DNA of 64,000 bases from RH-AL1 sp965198485 (GCA_965198485.1 CBDAPQ010000005.1:2232001-2296000); one strand, 5' to 3'. Positions 42,408 through 51,785 are shown, numbered from the stretch's first letter. Numbers and translations are program-made. Notes: generated by a model from the letters alone, not told the origin.

Positions 42408-44057
42408 TCACCTCGACGGCAGGCGAAACATGGCGCGGAGCCAAGCTCGCATCGGAACGCGTGATCGATCCGCCTCGGCTCCCTCAGGCGCCTTCCACAC
42501 GTAGCGTCCAGGGTGATGGTCGATGAAGTTGGTGCTCCAGCCCCGCAGCCGGGGTGTGACCAAGTCCGGTGCCTGGTAGGTCATCAAGGTGAGGTAGGGC
42601 TGCTGCGCCAGCATCAGGCTCTCGGCCCGATGCAGGATCGCCGAGCGCTTCGACGCGTCCGGCTCCACCTCCGCCGCCCGCATCAGCGTGTCGTAGGCGG
42701 GGTCGGAGAAATGGGCGTAGTTGAGCCCTTTGTTGTCGCTCTCGCCAAGGAAGAGGAAGTTCTGCGCGTCGGGGAAGTCGGCCCACCAGGACGAGCGGAC
42801 CACGTCGTAGGGCCGGCCGGAGGCGAGGAAGGCGTAGTGCGAGTTGGCGTCGGTCACGATGAAGTCCATCGCGACGCCCAGGGTCCGCCACATGTCGGCG
42901 ACGGCGACGGCGGTGGCCTTGTGGTTCTCCGACTGATTGTAGCGGAAGGTGAGACGCAGCGGATGCCCTGGGCCGTAGCCGGCCTCCGCCATGAGCCGCC
43001 GGGCCTCGTCCTCGCGGGCGAAGGGGCTCTCGTCCTTCCAGGTCACGGTAGAGGGCGCGCCGTAGCTCGGAATGCCGGGCGGCACGAAGGAATAGCCCGG
43101 CAGCATGGTTCCGCCCCAGATCGTGCGGGCGAGGAAATCGCGGTCGATCACCATGGCGAGCGCGTTGCGCACGCGCGGGTCGCTGAAGGGCGGGTTGCGG
43201 GTGTCGAAGGCCCAGAAGTAGCTGCCGAGATTGGGCGCCACCTTCAGCTCGACGCCGAGGTGCGAGCGCACGAAGTGGGTCTGGTCGATGGGCACGTCGG
43301 GGTAGGAGTCGATCTCGCCGGCCATGAAGCGGCGCAGCGCCGCGGAATGGTCCTCCAGGGGGAAGATGATCTCGCCCTCGAGCCGCACCTGCGCGGCATC
43401 GTGGAAAAAGGGGTTTTTGGCCAGCACCAGGCGGTCGTTGGGCACGTAGTCCTTCAGCACGAAGGCGCCGTTGGTGACGAGGTGTCCGGCGCGGGTGAAA
43501 CTCGCGCCCCAGCGCGCCAGGCTCGGACGGTGCAGCGGCATGGCGGTGAAGTGGGTCAGCTGCGCCAGAAGGTAGGCCGCCGGGTGCTCGAGCGTAAGCT
43601 GCAGCGTCAGCGGGTCGAGGGCGCGGGCACCGAGGGTGTCGAGCGGCGTCCCGCCGGTGTTCACGCCCCGCGCGTTCTTTAGCGTGTAGAGGATGCTGGC
43701 GTATTGAGCACCGGTCTTGGGGTCCATGAGGCGGCGCAGCGCGAAGGCGAAATCCTCGGCCGTGACGGAGCTGCCGTCCGACCAGCGCGCGTCGGGGCGC
43801 AGGTGAAAGGTGTAGACGAGCTTGTCGGGGCTGACGTCCCAGCTTGCGGCGACGCCGGGCCGCAGCCGGCCCTCGCCGTCGTAGATGACGAGCCCTTCGT
43901 AGAGTTCGTCGAGCACATGCTGTTCGGTGACGGTGGAGGCTTTGTGCGGATCGAGCGAACCCGGCTCCATCGCCTCGCCGCGGCGCCAGATGCCGTCGGC
44001 CCGGACGGCGGCGGGCAGGAGCAGGGCAAGGAGCAGGAGCGGAGCGAGGCGGATCAC
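42408..44057 (-). CDS. extracellular peptide-binding protein of an ABC transporter (OppA/DppA family)
   Basis: A 549-residue solute-binding protein family 5 member starting at GTG 44057. Signal peptide to about residue 20 (ending VRA). Family blocks are GEAMEPGSLDPHKASTVTEQ, LVYTFHLRPDARWSDGSSVT and DPRVRNALAMVIDRDFLART. The later lobe includes HYAFLASGRPYDVVRSSWWA. Such proteins deliver oligopeptides to OppBCDF-type transporters; none of those genes lies beside it, so it is an orphan binding protein. The last 25 residues (ADRSRVPMRAWLRAMFRLPSR) are basic and look like an extension. It is close to OppA homologues that bind basic or murein peptides, but specificity is not assignable. Confidence 0.88.
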   Translation of the reverse strand: MIRLAPLLLLALLLPAAVRADGIWRRGEAMEPGSLDPHKASTVTEQHVLDELYEGLVIYDGEGRLRPGVAASWDVSPDKLVYTFHLRPDARWSDGSSVTAEDFAFALRRLMDPKTGAQYASILYTLKNARGVNTGGTPLDTLGARALDPLTLQLTLEHPAAYLLAQLTHFTAMPLHRPSLARWGASFTRAGHLVTNGAFVLKDYVPNDRLVLAKNPFFHDAAQVRLEGEIIFPLEDHSAALRRFMAGEIDSYPDVPIDQTHFVRSHLGVELKVAPNLGSYFWAFDTRNPPFSDPRVRNALAMVIDRDFLARTIWGGTMLPGYSFVPPGIPSYGAPSTVTWKDESPFAREDEARRLMAEAGYGPGHPLRLTFRYNQSENHKATAVAVADMWRTLGVAMDFIVTDANSHYAFLASGRPYDVVRSSWWADFPDAQNFLFLGESDNKGLNYAHFSDPAYDTLMRAAEVEPDASKRSAILHRAESLMLAQQPYLTLMTYQAPDLVTPRLRGWSTNFIDHHPGRYVWKAPEGAEADRSRVPMRAWLRAMFRLPSR

Positions 44058-44137
44058 GCCGGCATCAGAGGATCCGCCGCGCCTCTCGTCAACAGGACGG
44101 TTATGATCCGCGCGACGTTGGATGGAGCCGGCGGCGA

Positions 44138-44212
44138 TGGTGGGCGCGACAGGGATTGAACCTGTGACCCCTCCCGTGTGAAGGGAGTGCTCTCCCGCTG
44201 AGCTACGCGCCC
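44138..44212 (-). tRNA. tRNA-Val (anticodon CAC)
   Basis: The reverse strand folds as a cloverleaf with acceptor GGGCGCG/CGCGCCC, D arm GCTCAGCGGGAGAGC, anticodon stem CTCCC/GGGAG with loop TTCACAC, T loop TTCAATC, and encoded CCA. CAC reads GTG. Confidence 0.95.
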
Positions 44213-44310
44213 GATCCGACCTGAGCGCCTATATCGCGGGCGCCCGACGCGATGTCAAACCCGCCGCCGGCAGACCCTAGCAGACCTGCGGCGGAAGCCT
44301 CGACCGCGAA

Positions 44311-44456
44311 AGTCGGCGGACGGTCGCCCCAGGCGACCTCCGGCACGGGTCATGTCGGCGGACGCCGAAACCTGCGGTTCTGCGGTGTGGCCGTCCGCCG
44401 AAACTGGCGGGCGCGGTGTCGCCGAACGCCGAAAACGGGTGGGCGGACGCCAACAT
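44311..44456. repeat. cluster of degenerate GC-rich repeats
   Basis: A 19-base unit TGTCGGCGGACGCCGAAAC (44353-44371) recurs in imperfect form at 44386-44404, 44417-44435 and 44438-44456, with a partial copy at about 44311-44326. Spacing is irregular (42, 33, 31 and 21 bases). Each unit has internal symmetry (GGCG...CGCC), so the cluster could fold into several hairpins. It lies between the divergent tRNA-Val and tRNA-Asp genes in a 374-base stretch (44213-44586) without a gene. Not CRISPR: spacers are too short and irregular. Confidence 0.5.
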
Positions 44457-44586
44457 CGGGTTGGCTCGTCCTCGTGCCCGGCTCAAGGTATCTATACCGA
44501 AGACGGCGCGCCGGCAAGACGGGACAAATCCTTGACACCTCCATCGCCGCCGCTTATCCGACACCCCTCGCCGGCCATCGCCGTCC

Positions 44587-44663
<77 letters not shown>

Positions 44664-44709
44664 TATCGCTGGCGTCCCGACTTGCCGGTTGGACGTTCAG
44701 TGAATAGCC

Positions 44710-46980
44710 TTGCCTGATGATTCGGGTCGCGGGGGCTCGGCGGGCTTGACGGGTACGGCGAACGCGGTCGCAGGGCGCACACTCGAGGAAGAGAAATCGT
44801 TCGCGCTGTGGCGTTGGTCGGGGATCGTGCTCGTCGCCGCCGCGATCCTGCTGCCTGTCCTGCTCTTCGCTTTCTCCGCCTGGACCAGCTACCGCGACAC
44901 CTTGAGGACCGCCGAGCTACGCGCCGACCGCACGGCCCGCGTGCTTGAAGAACATGTCAGCAAGGTCTTCGAGAGCCATCGCCTGGTGATCCAGCAGGTG
45001 CGCGACCGCCTGCGCTTCGTCGATTGGACCAAGGAGCAGGATCGCGCCGACCTGCACAAGATGCTGCAAGGACTTCAGGACGACCTCGACCAGATCGCGA
45101 CCATCACGATCGTCGATGCCGACGGGCGGATGCAGGCCTCGGGGCGGATTTATCCGACCGACCATAGCATCAGCTTCGCCGATCGCGACTGGTTTCTCAT
45201 GGCGCGTTCCGGCGTTTCCGGCGCCGTCATCTCGCGCTCCTACCTCGGACGGCAATCGGGGCAGCCCGTCTTCAACATCGCGGTCGCGCTCCGCGACAAG
45301 GCCGGCGCCTTCGCCGGCGTCATCGCGGTCTCGCTCGATCGCGGCTACTTCGAGACCTTCTACAAGGAGGTCGAGCCCGATTTCGACCATGCCGTGACCC
45401 TGACCCGGAGTGATGGCGAGATCCTCGCCCGCACGCCGCCGACGACGATCACGCACCTGCCGGATCGGTCGCGTCTGCTCACCGAGACCGGCCGCGCATC
45501 GTCCGGCCATTACATCGGCACGTCGGTGATCGACGGCGCGAACCGCATCTTCGCCTATCGCAAGGTCGGCAGCTATCCGGTCTACGTCCGCTTCAGCATC
45601 GCCATCGACGCCGTGCTGGCGCCGTGGCGCCGCTCGCTGCTCGACTACGGCATCGTCTCGATGGTCTCGGCCCTCGCTCTCGCCATCGCCTCGTGGCTCG
45701 TCGTGCGGCAGAGTTTTCGCGAGCGCGTGGCTCGACACAGCTGGCAGGAGACCGCGACGGCGCTCAAGGCCGAGGTCGCGGAGCGCGAGCGCGTCGATGC
45801 GCAGCTCAGGCAGCTCCAGAAAATGGAGGCGATCGGCCGCCTCACTGGCGGCATCGCGCACGACTTCAACAATCTCCTGACCGCCGTGCTTGGCAATCTC
45901 GAGCTTGCCGGCCGCCGCATCGAGGATCCGCGGGTCGCGCGCCTCGTCGGCAACGCGGTCGATGGGGCGCAACGCGCCGCCACGCTGACCGGCCGCCTGC
46001 TCGCCTTTTCGCGGCAGCAGCCGCTGCAGACACAGCGCGTGCTGCTCAACGACCTCGTCACCGGCATGGGTGAGCTGCTGCGCGTGACCCTGGGGGCGAA
46101 CGTGGCGCTCAACGTCCATCCCGCGGCGGAGGTGTGGCCGATCGCCATTGATGCCAGCCAGCTCGAGAACGCCATCCTCAACCTGGCGGTGAACGCGCGC
46201 GACGCGATGCCCGACGGTGGGACCCTGACGATCGAGACCCACAACAGTCTCGTAAGCGCCGCCTCGGACCTCGCCGTCGGCGGGCAGGTCGCACCGGGAG
46301 ACTACGTCGTCGTCAGCGTGATCGACAACGGCCAGGGCATGACGGCCGAGATCATGGCACAGGTCTTCGAGCCGTTCTTCACCACCAAGCCGGTCGGCAA
46401 GGGCACGGGGCTGGGCCTCAGTCAGGTGTACGGTTTCGCGCGGCAGTCCGGCGGTCACGTGGTGATCCGCTCCGCTGTGGGGCAGGGCACGACCGTCCGG
46501 CTGTTCCTGCCGCGCCTGGCGGAGAGCGCGGTCGAAGCGCCGGCGGAAGTTCTACCTCTCGTTCTACCGGTCGCCCGTGCGAGCGGCGAGACGGTCCTCG
46601 TCGTCGAGGACGAGGACATAGTGCGCGCTTTCGCCACCTCCGCGCTGCGGGAGGAAGGCTATCGCGTGATCGAGGCAGCCGACGGCCCGTCCGCCCTGAT
46701 CCTGCTCGCAGCCCATCCCGAGGTGGCATTGCTCTTCACCGATGTCGTTCTCAAGGGGCCGATGAACGGATGGGCGCTCGCGAAGGCGGCGACCCGCCAC
46801 CGCTGCCTGCCGGTGCTCTACACCTCCGGCTACAGCCGCGAAGCCATCGTCGACGACGAGCGGCTTCATCCCGGCGTCGAACTGCTGCCCAAGCCATTCA
46901 CCAGCGAGACGCTGATCCGGCAGGTTCGGTGCCTCATCGACGCGACTGCAGTGGCATCGCCGAGTACGATGGCGGGGTGA
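44710..46980 (+). CDS. hybrid sensor histidine kinase with a Cache-type sensor and receiver domain
   Basis: About 756 residues. An N-terminal membrane helix (about 34-60), a large periplasmic double-Cache-like sensor (about 65-310, with ISFADRDWFLMARSGVSGAV and a second half GHYIGTSVIDGANRIFAYRK), then a second helix (about 315-340). The kinase core has the phospho-acceptor His in GGIAHDFNNLL (about residue 384), the N box LENAILNLAVNARDAMPDGG, and the G boxes DNGQGM and GKGTGLGLS. A receiver domain (about 620-740) has its acceptor Asp in LLFTDVVL and Lys in LLPKPF. The start is TTG 44710, because an in-frame stop lies nine bases upstream and no ATG or GTG fits. Ligand unknown. Confidence 0.9.
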   Translation: MPDDSGRGGSAGLTGTANAVAGRTLEEEKSFALWRWSGIVLVAAAILLPVLLFAFSAWTSYRDTLRTAELRADRTARVLEEHVSKVFESHRLVIQQVRDRLRFVDWTKEQDRADLHKMLQGLQDDLDQIATITIVDADGRMQASGRIYPTDHSISFADRDWFLMARSGVSGAVISRSYLGRQSGQPVFNIAVALRDKAGAFAGVIAVSLDRGYFETFYKEVEPDFDHAVTLTRSDGEILARTPPTTITHLPDRSRLLTETGRASSGHYIGTSVIDGANRIFAYRKVGSYPVYVRFSIAIDAVLAPWRRSLLDYGIVSMVSALALAIASWLVVRQSFRERVARHSWQETATALKAEVAERERVDAQLRQLQKMEAIGRLTGGIAHDFNNLLTAVLGNLELAGRRIEDPRVARLVGNAVDGAQRAATLTGRLLAFSRQQPLQTQRVLLNDLVTGMGELLRVTLGANVALNVHPAAEVWPIAIDASQLENAILNLAVNARDAMPDGGTLTIETHNSLVSAASDLAVGGQVAPGDYVVVSVIDNGQGMTAEIMAQVFEPFFTTKPVGKGTGLGLSQVYGFARQSGGHVVIRSAVGQGTTVRLFLPRLAESAVEAPAEVLPLVLPVARASGETVLVVEDEDIVRAFATSALREEGYRVIEAADGPSALILLAAHPEVALLFTDVVLKGPMNGWALAKAATRHRCLPVLYTSGYSREAIVDDERLHPGVELLPKPFTSETLIRQVRCLIDATAVASPSTMAG

Positions 46981-47041
46981 CGCGGGTAGGCGGCAAGAGG
47001 CTTTGGGCCGGCGGGAAAGGCCGCGTGCCCCGCTGGATGAT

Positions 47042-47193
47042 CCCTTCTCCCTCTTGCGGGAGAAGGAGGCCGAAGGCCGGTTGAGGGGTCGGGTCACCTC
47101 TCCTCGTCGGGGCTCCCTTTGCATCTAAGCGACCTGCCAGAAAGATCTCCCGACCCTTCATCCGGTGCTTCGCGCCACCTTCTCCGACAAGGG
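47042..47193. repeat. imperfect long inverted repeat (REP/BIME-like)
   Basis: Two related arms face each other. The left arm (47042-47093) has GCGGGAGAAGGAGGCCGAAG and ends GGGTCGGG. The right arm (47149-47193), reverse-complemented, has TCGGAGAAGGTGGCGCGAAG and also ends GGGTCGGG. They are about 55 bases apart. The element fills the gap between the convergent kinase and transglycosylase genes. It resembles interspersed palindromic elements common in Hyphomicrobiales, which often sit between convergent genes. Confidence 0.65.
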
Positions 47194-47251
47194 AAGATGT
47201 GCTTACCCCCGCACGTTGCGAGCGACGCGTGCCGTAGCCGGATGGCCCCCG

Positions 47252-49516
47252 CTAAAGCTTGGCCTCGCGATCGGCCTTGCCGCCGGCGACCGTGCTGCGC
47301 GCCTTCTCGGCGAAGATCGCCTGGTACATGCCCACGTTGGCGATGACGCGCTGCACGTAGTTGCGCGTCTCTGTAAAGGGAATGCGCTCGACCCAGTCGA
47401 TCGGGTCGACGCCGGGCTTGCGCGGGTCGCCGTAGGCCTCGATCCATTGTTTCACGCGACCGCCGCCGGCGTTGTAGGCGGCGAAGGTGAGGATGTAAGA
47501 GCCGCCCTGCTCGGCGAGGAGTTCGCCGAGATGGGCGGCGCCGAGCTGCGCGTTAAAGGCGGCATCCGTCAGCATGCGATTGCCGTCGAAGGGTAGGCCG
47601 GCTTTCGTGGCGGTGTGGCGGGCCGTCGAATCGATCATCTGCATCAGGCCTTTGGCGCCGGCCTTGGAGACCACCGCCGGCATGAAGGCGCTCTCCTGCC
47701 GCGCGATCGAATAGACCACCGGAGCCGAAGCTGAACCCTGCAGCGCGTCGTATCGCGGGATGCCGAAAGTCGGGTAGGCGAGCTGGTCGAGCGCGAAACC
47801 ATGCTGCCCCATCACCTTGCCGACAGTCAGGGCAAGGTGAGCATCGCCCTGATTCTGCACGACAGTGGCCAGCGCCGCGAGCTGACGCTCGTCGTGCGAG
47901 CTGCCGGCCATCTCTGAGGCGAGCGCCGTGGCTCCCTCCTTCTCGCCGGCGGCGTAGAGCAGCTCGACCGTTCGCACCGCGTCGTTGCGCTCCGAACCGA
48001 TCGCTTCGCGAGCGGGAGCGCGGACCGGTTCCTCGGCCATGCCGAGCGCCTGGCGAGCCGCCTGGCCGTAGTAGGTGGCGCCGTAGACGGCGGCCTTGCG
48101 ATACAGCGCATCGGCCTGGCTCAGGGCGTCGGGCGCCATGACCGCGGCGGCGGTGCGAGCCTGCCAATAGGCGATGCGGGCGATCGAGGTGGGGGTTTCG
48201 GCGAACTTCGCCGCCTCAGCGAAATGATAGGTGGCGCGCGGCGGATCGTTCATGAAGCGCAGCGCGATCCACCCGGCGTGGAACTCGGCCTCGATCTTGT
48301 CCTCGTTGGTCGTGGCCGAGGCCGTGGCGCAGATCACGTAGGCGGCGTTGATGTTCCCGTTGTCGAGCAGCTTGCGGGCGAGCAAGCGCCGCTCGGTCCA
48401 CCATTCGCTGCCGTCGATCAAGGCGGCGTGGTCGTGCGGCGCCGATTGCATCAGGTTGGCCGCGTCCATCAGCTTGTCGGCGCGGCGCAGCTTCTGCACC
48501 TCAGCGAGGATCAACCCGGGATCCTTGCGCAACGATTCCGGCACCGCAGCGATGGCCTTGTCGCTGGGAGCCTCGGCGAGCACCGCCGCCCGCGCCTTCT
48601 CCAGCGCCACGACGTCGGGACCGGCGGAGAGGGCGTAATGCAGCGCCGCCGGTACCTGCTCCTTGTACATCAACCGATCGGCCTTGTACTTGTAGTCGCC
48701 ACGCGTGAGATCGGCTCCGAACTCGGCTTTAAGCTGCGACTCGAGGTAGGGCTGAAGGTCGCTTTCGCGGAACAGGGCGCGTGCCAGCTTGGTCCCGTCA
48801 GGGACGCGGCCGGCGCTCTTCAGCGCTTTGGCCAGCGCAAACTTGCCCGCCGCGGTGACCGGCGCGGCCGGTTCGTAGAAGCGCAGGACGCTGGCGGCAT
48901 CCCGCATGCGCGCGGTGCGCAGCTCGGCCTGGTGCCGGAACCAGGTCGGCGTCGGCCAGTCGGGATGGGCGTGCTGGAAGCTTTCGAGCCGCTCCATGCC
49001 GATTTTCTGAGACGCGTCGCGCAACGCCACCCATTCCAGCGCCGTGCGCACCAGCGGGTCGGAAACGCGCGCGGCCAGTGCGTCGCCTCCGGCGAGATTG
49101 TCGGCGCGATAGGCGGCAATGGCGTCGCCGATGTTGGCGGGATCATAGCCGAGCGCGCGGATGCGTTCGTCGGCGAGCGCGGCCACGTAGGCCTGCTTCA
49201 GGGCGGATGCGTCCTGCGCGGCCTGCGGTTTCTCGAGCATCGGACCGGCCTGCGGCGGGATCGTGGACGCGGTCGTCGCGGGCACGGCGGCAGGCGTGTT
49301 GGCGATCTGCTTCTGCTTCTCCGCCGGGTGCCACCAGCGGAAATCGAGATAGGCGCGGCGTACGAAGGAGCCGGCGCGCTCGAACACCAGGCCGGTGTCG
49401 TGGAACACCTCCGCCCAGCCCGGCACCCGCGCATCGCCGACGCGCGCCGGCACGAGGGCCACGACGCAGAGGGCTGAAGTGGTCAGGAGTATGAGACCGC
49501 GACGCTTACTGATCAT
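47252..49516 (-). CDS. slt: soluble lytic murein transglycosylase (Slt family)
   Basis: A 754-residue periplasmic enzyme that cleaves peptidoglycan to 1,6-anhydromuropeptides. A signal peptide or anchor covers about residues 1-26. A long alpha-helical superhelix follows (about 100-590). The C-terminal catalytic SLT domain has the active Glu in VYSIARQESAFMPAVVSKAG with AKGLMQMIDSTARHTA, and later the AYNAGGGRV and ETRNYVQRVIANVGMYQ blocks. Length fits the Slt70-like alphaproteobacterial branch. It lies divergent to dapA, a common neighbour in Hyphomicrobiales. Confidence 0.92.
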   Translation of the reverse strand: MISKRRGLILLTTSALCVVALVPARVGDARVPGWAEVFHDTGLVFERAGSFVRRAYLDFRWWHPAEKQKQIANTPAAVPATTASTIPPQAGPMLEKPQAAQDASALKQAYVAALADERIRALGYDPANIGDAIAAYRADNLAGGDALAARVSDPLVRTALEWVALRDASQKIGMERLESFQHAHPDWPTPTWFRHQAELRTARMRDAASVLRFYEPAAPVTAAGKFALAKALKSAGRVPDGTKLARALFRESDLQPYLESQLKAEFGADLTRGDYKYKADRLMYKEQVPAALHYALSAGPDVVALEKARAAVLAEAPSDKAIAAVPESLRKDPGLILAEVQKLRRADKLMDAANLMQSAPHDHAALIDGSEWWTERRLLARKLLDNGNINAAYVICATASATTNEDKIEAEFHAGWIALRFMNDPPRATYHFAEAAKFAETPTSIARIAYWQARTAAAVMAPDALSQADALYRKAAVYGATYYGQAARQALGMAEEPVRAPAREAIGSERNDAVRTVELLYAAGEKEGATALASEMAGSSHDERQLAALATVVQNQGDAHLALTVGKVMGQHGFALDQLAYPTFGIPRYDALQGSASAPVVYSIARQESAFMPAVVSKAGAKGLMQMIDSTARHTATKAGLPFDGNRMLTDAAFNAQLGAAHLGELLAEQGGSYILTFAAYNAGGGRVKQWIEAYGDPRKPGVDPIDWVERIPFTETRNYVQRVIANVGMYQAIFAEKARSTVAGGKADREAKL

Positions 49517-49744
49517 GCCCTGACGCTACTCCCGCGCTGGTTAACTCGGAATTTACGATCCGCGCGATCGCGCGAAGCATGTTGCTCCCGTGCGTCACGT
49601 TGCGTTCCGCCGATGACCCTCTATGTCTGTCCACCCGACAGGTCCCGGTTCGCGAGGCCGTGAACAGGCCCGAGGAATACGGCGTCCTAAGGGCGGCTCC
49701 GCCCCGGGAGCGGGAACGACCGGCACCGGCCGGGAAAGGCGATC

Positions 49745-50635
49745 ATGGCGGCGGGTGCAGGGTTCAAGGGTTCGATCACGGCGCTGGTGACCCCTTTCAA
49801 GGATGGTGTGTTGGATGAAGACGCGTTTCGCGCCCTCATCGACTGGCAGATCGAGAGCGGCACCCACGGGTTCGTGCCGGTCGGCACCACGGGCGAGGGG
49901 CCGACGCTGTCGCACGACGAGCATCGCCGGGTGGTCGAGGTCTGTATCGCCGAGACGAAGGGCAGGGCCGCGATCATCGCCGGGGCCGGCTCCAACTCGA
50001 CGCGGGAGGCGCTCGAGCTCGCCCGCCACGCCGAGAAGGTCGGCGCCGACGGCGTGCTGGTCGTTACGCCCTATTACAACAAGCCCTCGCAGGAGGGGCT
50101 GTATCGCCATTTCAAGGCGGTCAACGACGCCATCGGCATCCCGATCGTGATCTACAACATCCCGCCGCGCTCGGTGGTGGATATGTCGATCGAGACGATG
50201 AAGCGGCTCTACGAGCTGGAGAACGTCGTCGGCGTGAAGGACGCGACCGCCTCGCTGACGCGCACCGCGTTGCAACGCGCCGCCCTCGGCCCCGACTTCA
50301 TCCAGCTCTCCGGCGAGGACATGACGGCTTTGGCCGTGATGGCGCACGGTGGCCATGGCTGCATCTCGGTGACCTCCAACGTCGCCCCGCGCCAATGCGC
50401 CGAGATGCAGGAGCATTGTCTCGCCGGCGACTTCCGCGCCGCCTTGGCAATCCAGGATCAGCTGACACCGCTCCACGCCGCCCTCTTCGTCGAGCCGAAC
50501 CCGGCCGGTCCCAAATGCGCGCTGGCCGAGCTCGGCCGCATCTCCGACGAGGTGCGCCTGCCTATGGTCGCGGCCAGTGCCGCCGCCCGCGACACCATCC
50601 GCCAGGCGATGGTGCACGCCGGCATCCTGAACTGA
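49745..50635 (+). CDS. dapA: 4-hydroxy-tetrahydrodipicolinate synthase
   Basis: A 296-residue TIM-barrel Schiff-base aldolase that condenses pyruvate with aspartate semialdehyde in lysine and diaminopimelate synthesis. Signatures are GSITALVTPFKDGVLDEDAF, HGFVPVGTTGEGPTLSHDEH and LVVTPYYNKPSQEGLYRHF with the catalytic Tyr. The Schiff-base Lys is in NVVGVKDATASL. GGGAAAGG precedes the ATG. smpB starts seven bases after the stop. Confidence 0.96.
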   Translation: MAAGAGFKGSITALVTPFKDGVLDEDAFRALIDWQIESGTHGFVPVGTTGEGPTLSHDEHRRVVEVCIAETKGRAAIIAGAGSNSTREALELARHAEKVGADGVLVVTPYYNKPSQEGLYRHFKAVNDAIGIPIVIYNIPPRSVVDMSIETMKRLYELENVVGVKDATASLTRTALQRAALGPDFIQLSGEDMTALAVMAHGGHGCISVTSNVAPRQCAEMQEHCLAGDFRAALAIQDQLTPLHAALFVEPNPAGPKCALAELGRISDEVRLPMVAASAAARDTIRQAMVHAGILN

Positions 50636-50642
50636 ATCGATC

Positions 50643-51113
50643 ATGACGGCCAAGGAGGAGCGCTACAAGATCGCCGCCGACAACCGGCGCGCGCGTTTCG
50701 ACTACGAGCTCGGCGAGACCTTCGAAGCCGGCGTTATGCTCGTCGGCACCGAGGTCAAGGCGCTGCGCACCGGCAAGGCGACGATCGCCGAAAGCTACGC
50801 CTCGGTGGAGCGCTCCGGCGAGATTTTCCTGATCAACGCGAACATCCCAGAGTACCTTCAGGGCAATCAGTTCAATCACGAGCCCAAGCGGCCACGGAAG
50901 CTGCTGCTGCATGCCAAGGAGATCGCCAAGATTGCGCAGGGCGTAGAGCGCCAGGGCATGACCATCGTGCCGCTGCGCATCTACTTCAACGAGAAGGGCC
51001 GAGCCAAGATCGCGATCGCGCTTGGCAAGGGCAAGCAGCTGCACGATAAGCGCGAGAGCGACAAGCAACGCGACTGGGCGCGCGAGAAGAGCCGGCTGTT
51101 GAAGAACGGCTGA
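50643..51113 (+). CDS. smpB: SsrA-binding protein SmpB
   Basis: A 156-residue RNA-binding protein that delivers tmRNA to stalled ribosomes. Family blocks are IAADNRRARFDYELGETFEA at the N-terminus, GTEVKALRTGKATIAESYAS and LHAKEIAKIAQGVERQGMTI. The C-terminal tail has RAKIAIALGKGKQLHDKRES and DKQRDWAREKSRLLK, the segment that reads as a helix in the mRNA channel. It follows dapA as a likely operon partner. Confidence 0.97.
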   Translation: MTAKEERYKIAADNRRARFDYELGETFEAGVMLVGTEVKALRTGKATIAESYASVERSGEIFLINANIPEYLQGNQFNHEPKRPRKLLLHAKEIAKIAQGVERQGMTIVPLRIYFNEKGRAKIAIALGKGKQLHDKRESDKQRDWAREKSRLLKNG

Positions 51114-51116
51114 ACT

Positions 51117-51785
51117 TCAGCGAGTTTCGGAACCGCCCGCAGAGAAGGCGCTCGCGTCGGCGAAGACCTGCTCGAACATCGTCTCCGTGAGGAGCCCTGT
51201 GTTGGTGTTGTAGCGTGAACAGTGAAATGAATCGAACAGCGCGACGGCGCTGCCGTCCGCCCTCGCGAGCGCGTGCCGCTTGCCGTGCCCGAACGGTGCC
51301 GCGGCAAGCCTCGTGCCGAAGGCGCGCAGCACGCTCTCGTGGGCCACGCGGCCGAGCGCCACGATCGCACGCAGGGCGGCCATGCCCTCGATCAGCGACG
51401 CGAGGAACTGCCGGCAGGTCGTGATCTCCGCGGGCAGCGGCTTGTTCTGCGGCGGCACGCATCGCACGGCGTTGGTGATGGCGCAGTCCAGCAGCACCAA
51501 ACCGTCGTCGGGGTGGCGGTCGTAGGCGCCTTGCGCGAAGCCGAACTTCAGCAGCGTGGCATAGAGCAGGTCGCCGGCATAGTCGCCGGTGAAGGGACGC
51601 CCGGTGCGATTGGCCCCGCGCAGGCCGGGCGCCAGTCCGACCACGAGGAGCGCCGCGTCGTTCGCGCCAAAGGTCGGCACCGGCGCGTTGAACCAGCCGG
51701 GCTCGAGCGCACGGGCCTCGTCGCGGAAGGCGGCGAGACGCGGACAGAAGCGGCAGTCGGCAGCCGGTGTCGCAGGTTGCGTCAC
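51117..51785 (-). CDS. uracil-DNA glycosylase, family 5 (UdgB type)
   Basis: A 222-residue DNA repair enzyme that removes deaminated bases. Motif 1 is GLAPGLRGANRTGRPFTGDY and a later block NAVRCVPPQNKPLPAEI matches the family 4/5 fold. The C-terminal motif is HCSRYNTNTG. N-terminal Cys in DCRFCPRL together with the Cys in CVPP and C-terminal Cys could bind a 4Fe-4S cluster as in families 4 and 5. Start is GTG 51785, with no strong ribosome-binding site. It converges on smpB with three bases between stops. Confidence 0.85.
   Translation of the reverse strand: MTQPATPAADCRFCPRLAAFRDEARALEPGWFNAPVPTFGANDAALLVVGLAPGLRGANRTGRPFTGDYAGDLLYATLLKFGFAQGAYDRHPDDGLVLLDCAITNAVRCVPPQNKPLPAEITTCRQFLASLIEGMAALRAIVALGRVAHESVLRAFGTRLAAAPFGHGKRHALARADGSAVALFDSFHCSRYNTNTGLLTETMFEQVFADASAFSAGGSETR

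Noticed and set aside
44311..44456. CRISPR-like repetition
   Set aside because: Units diverge, intervals are 12-23 bases and irregular, and there are no cas genes.
44917..46458. 513-residue open frame opposite the histidine kinase
   Set aside because: Antisense shadow; the forward strand carries H, N and G boxes and a receiver domain.
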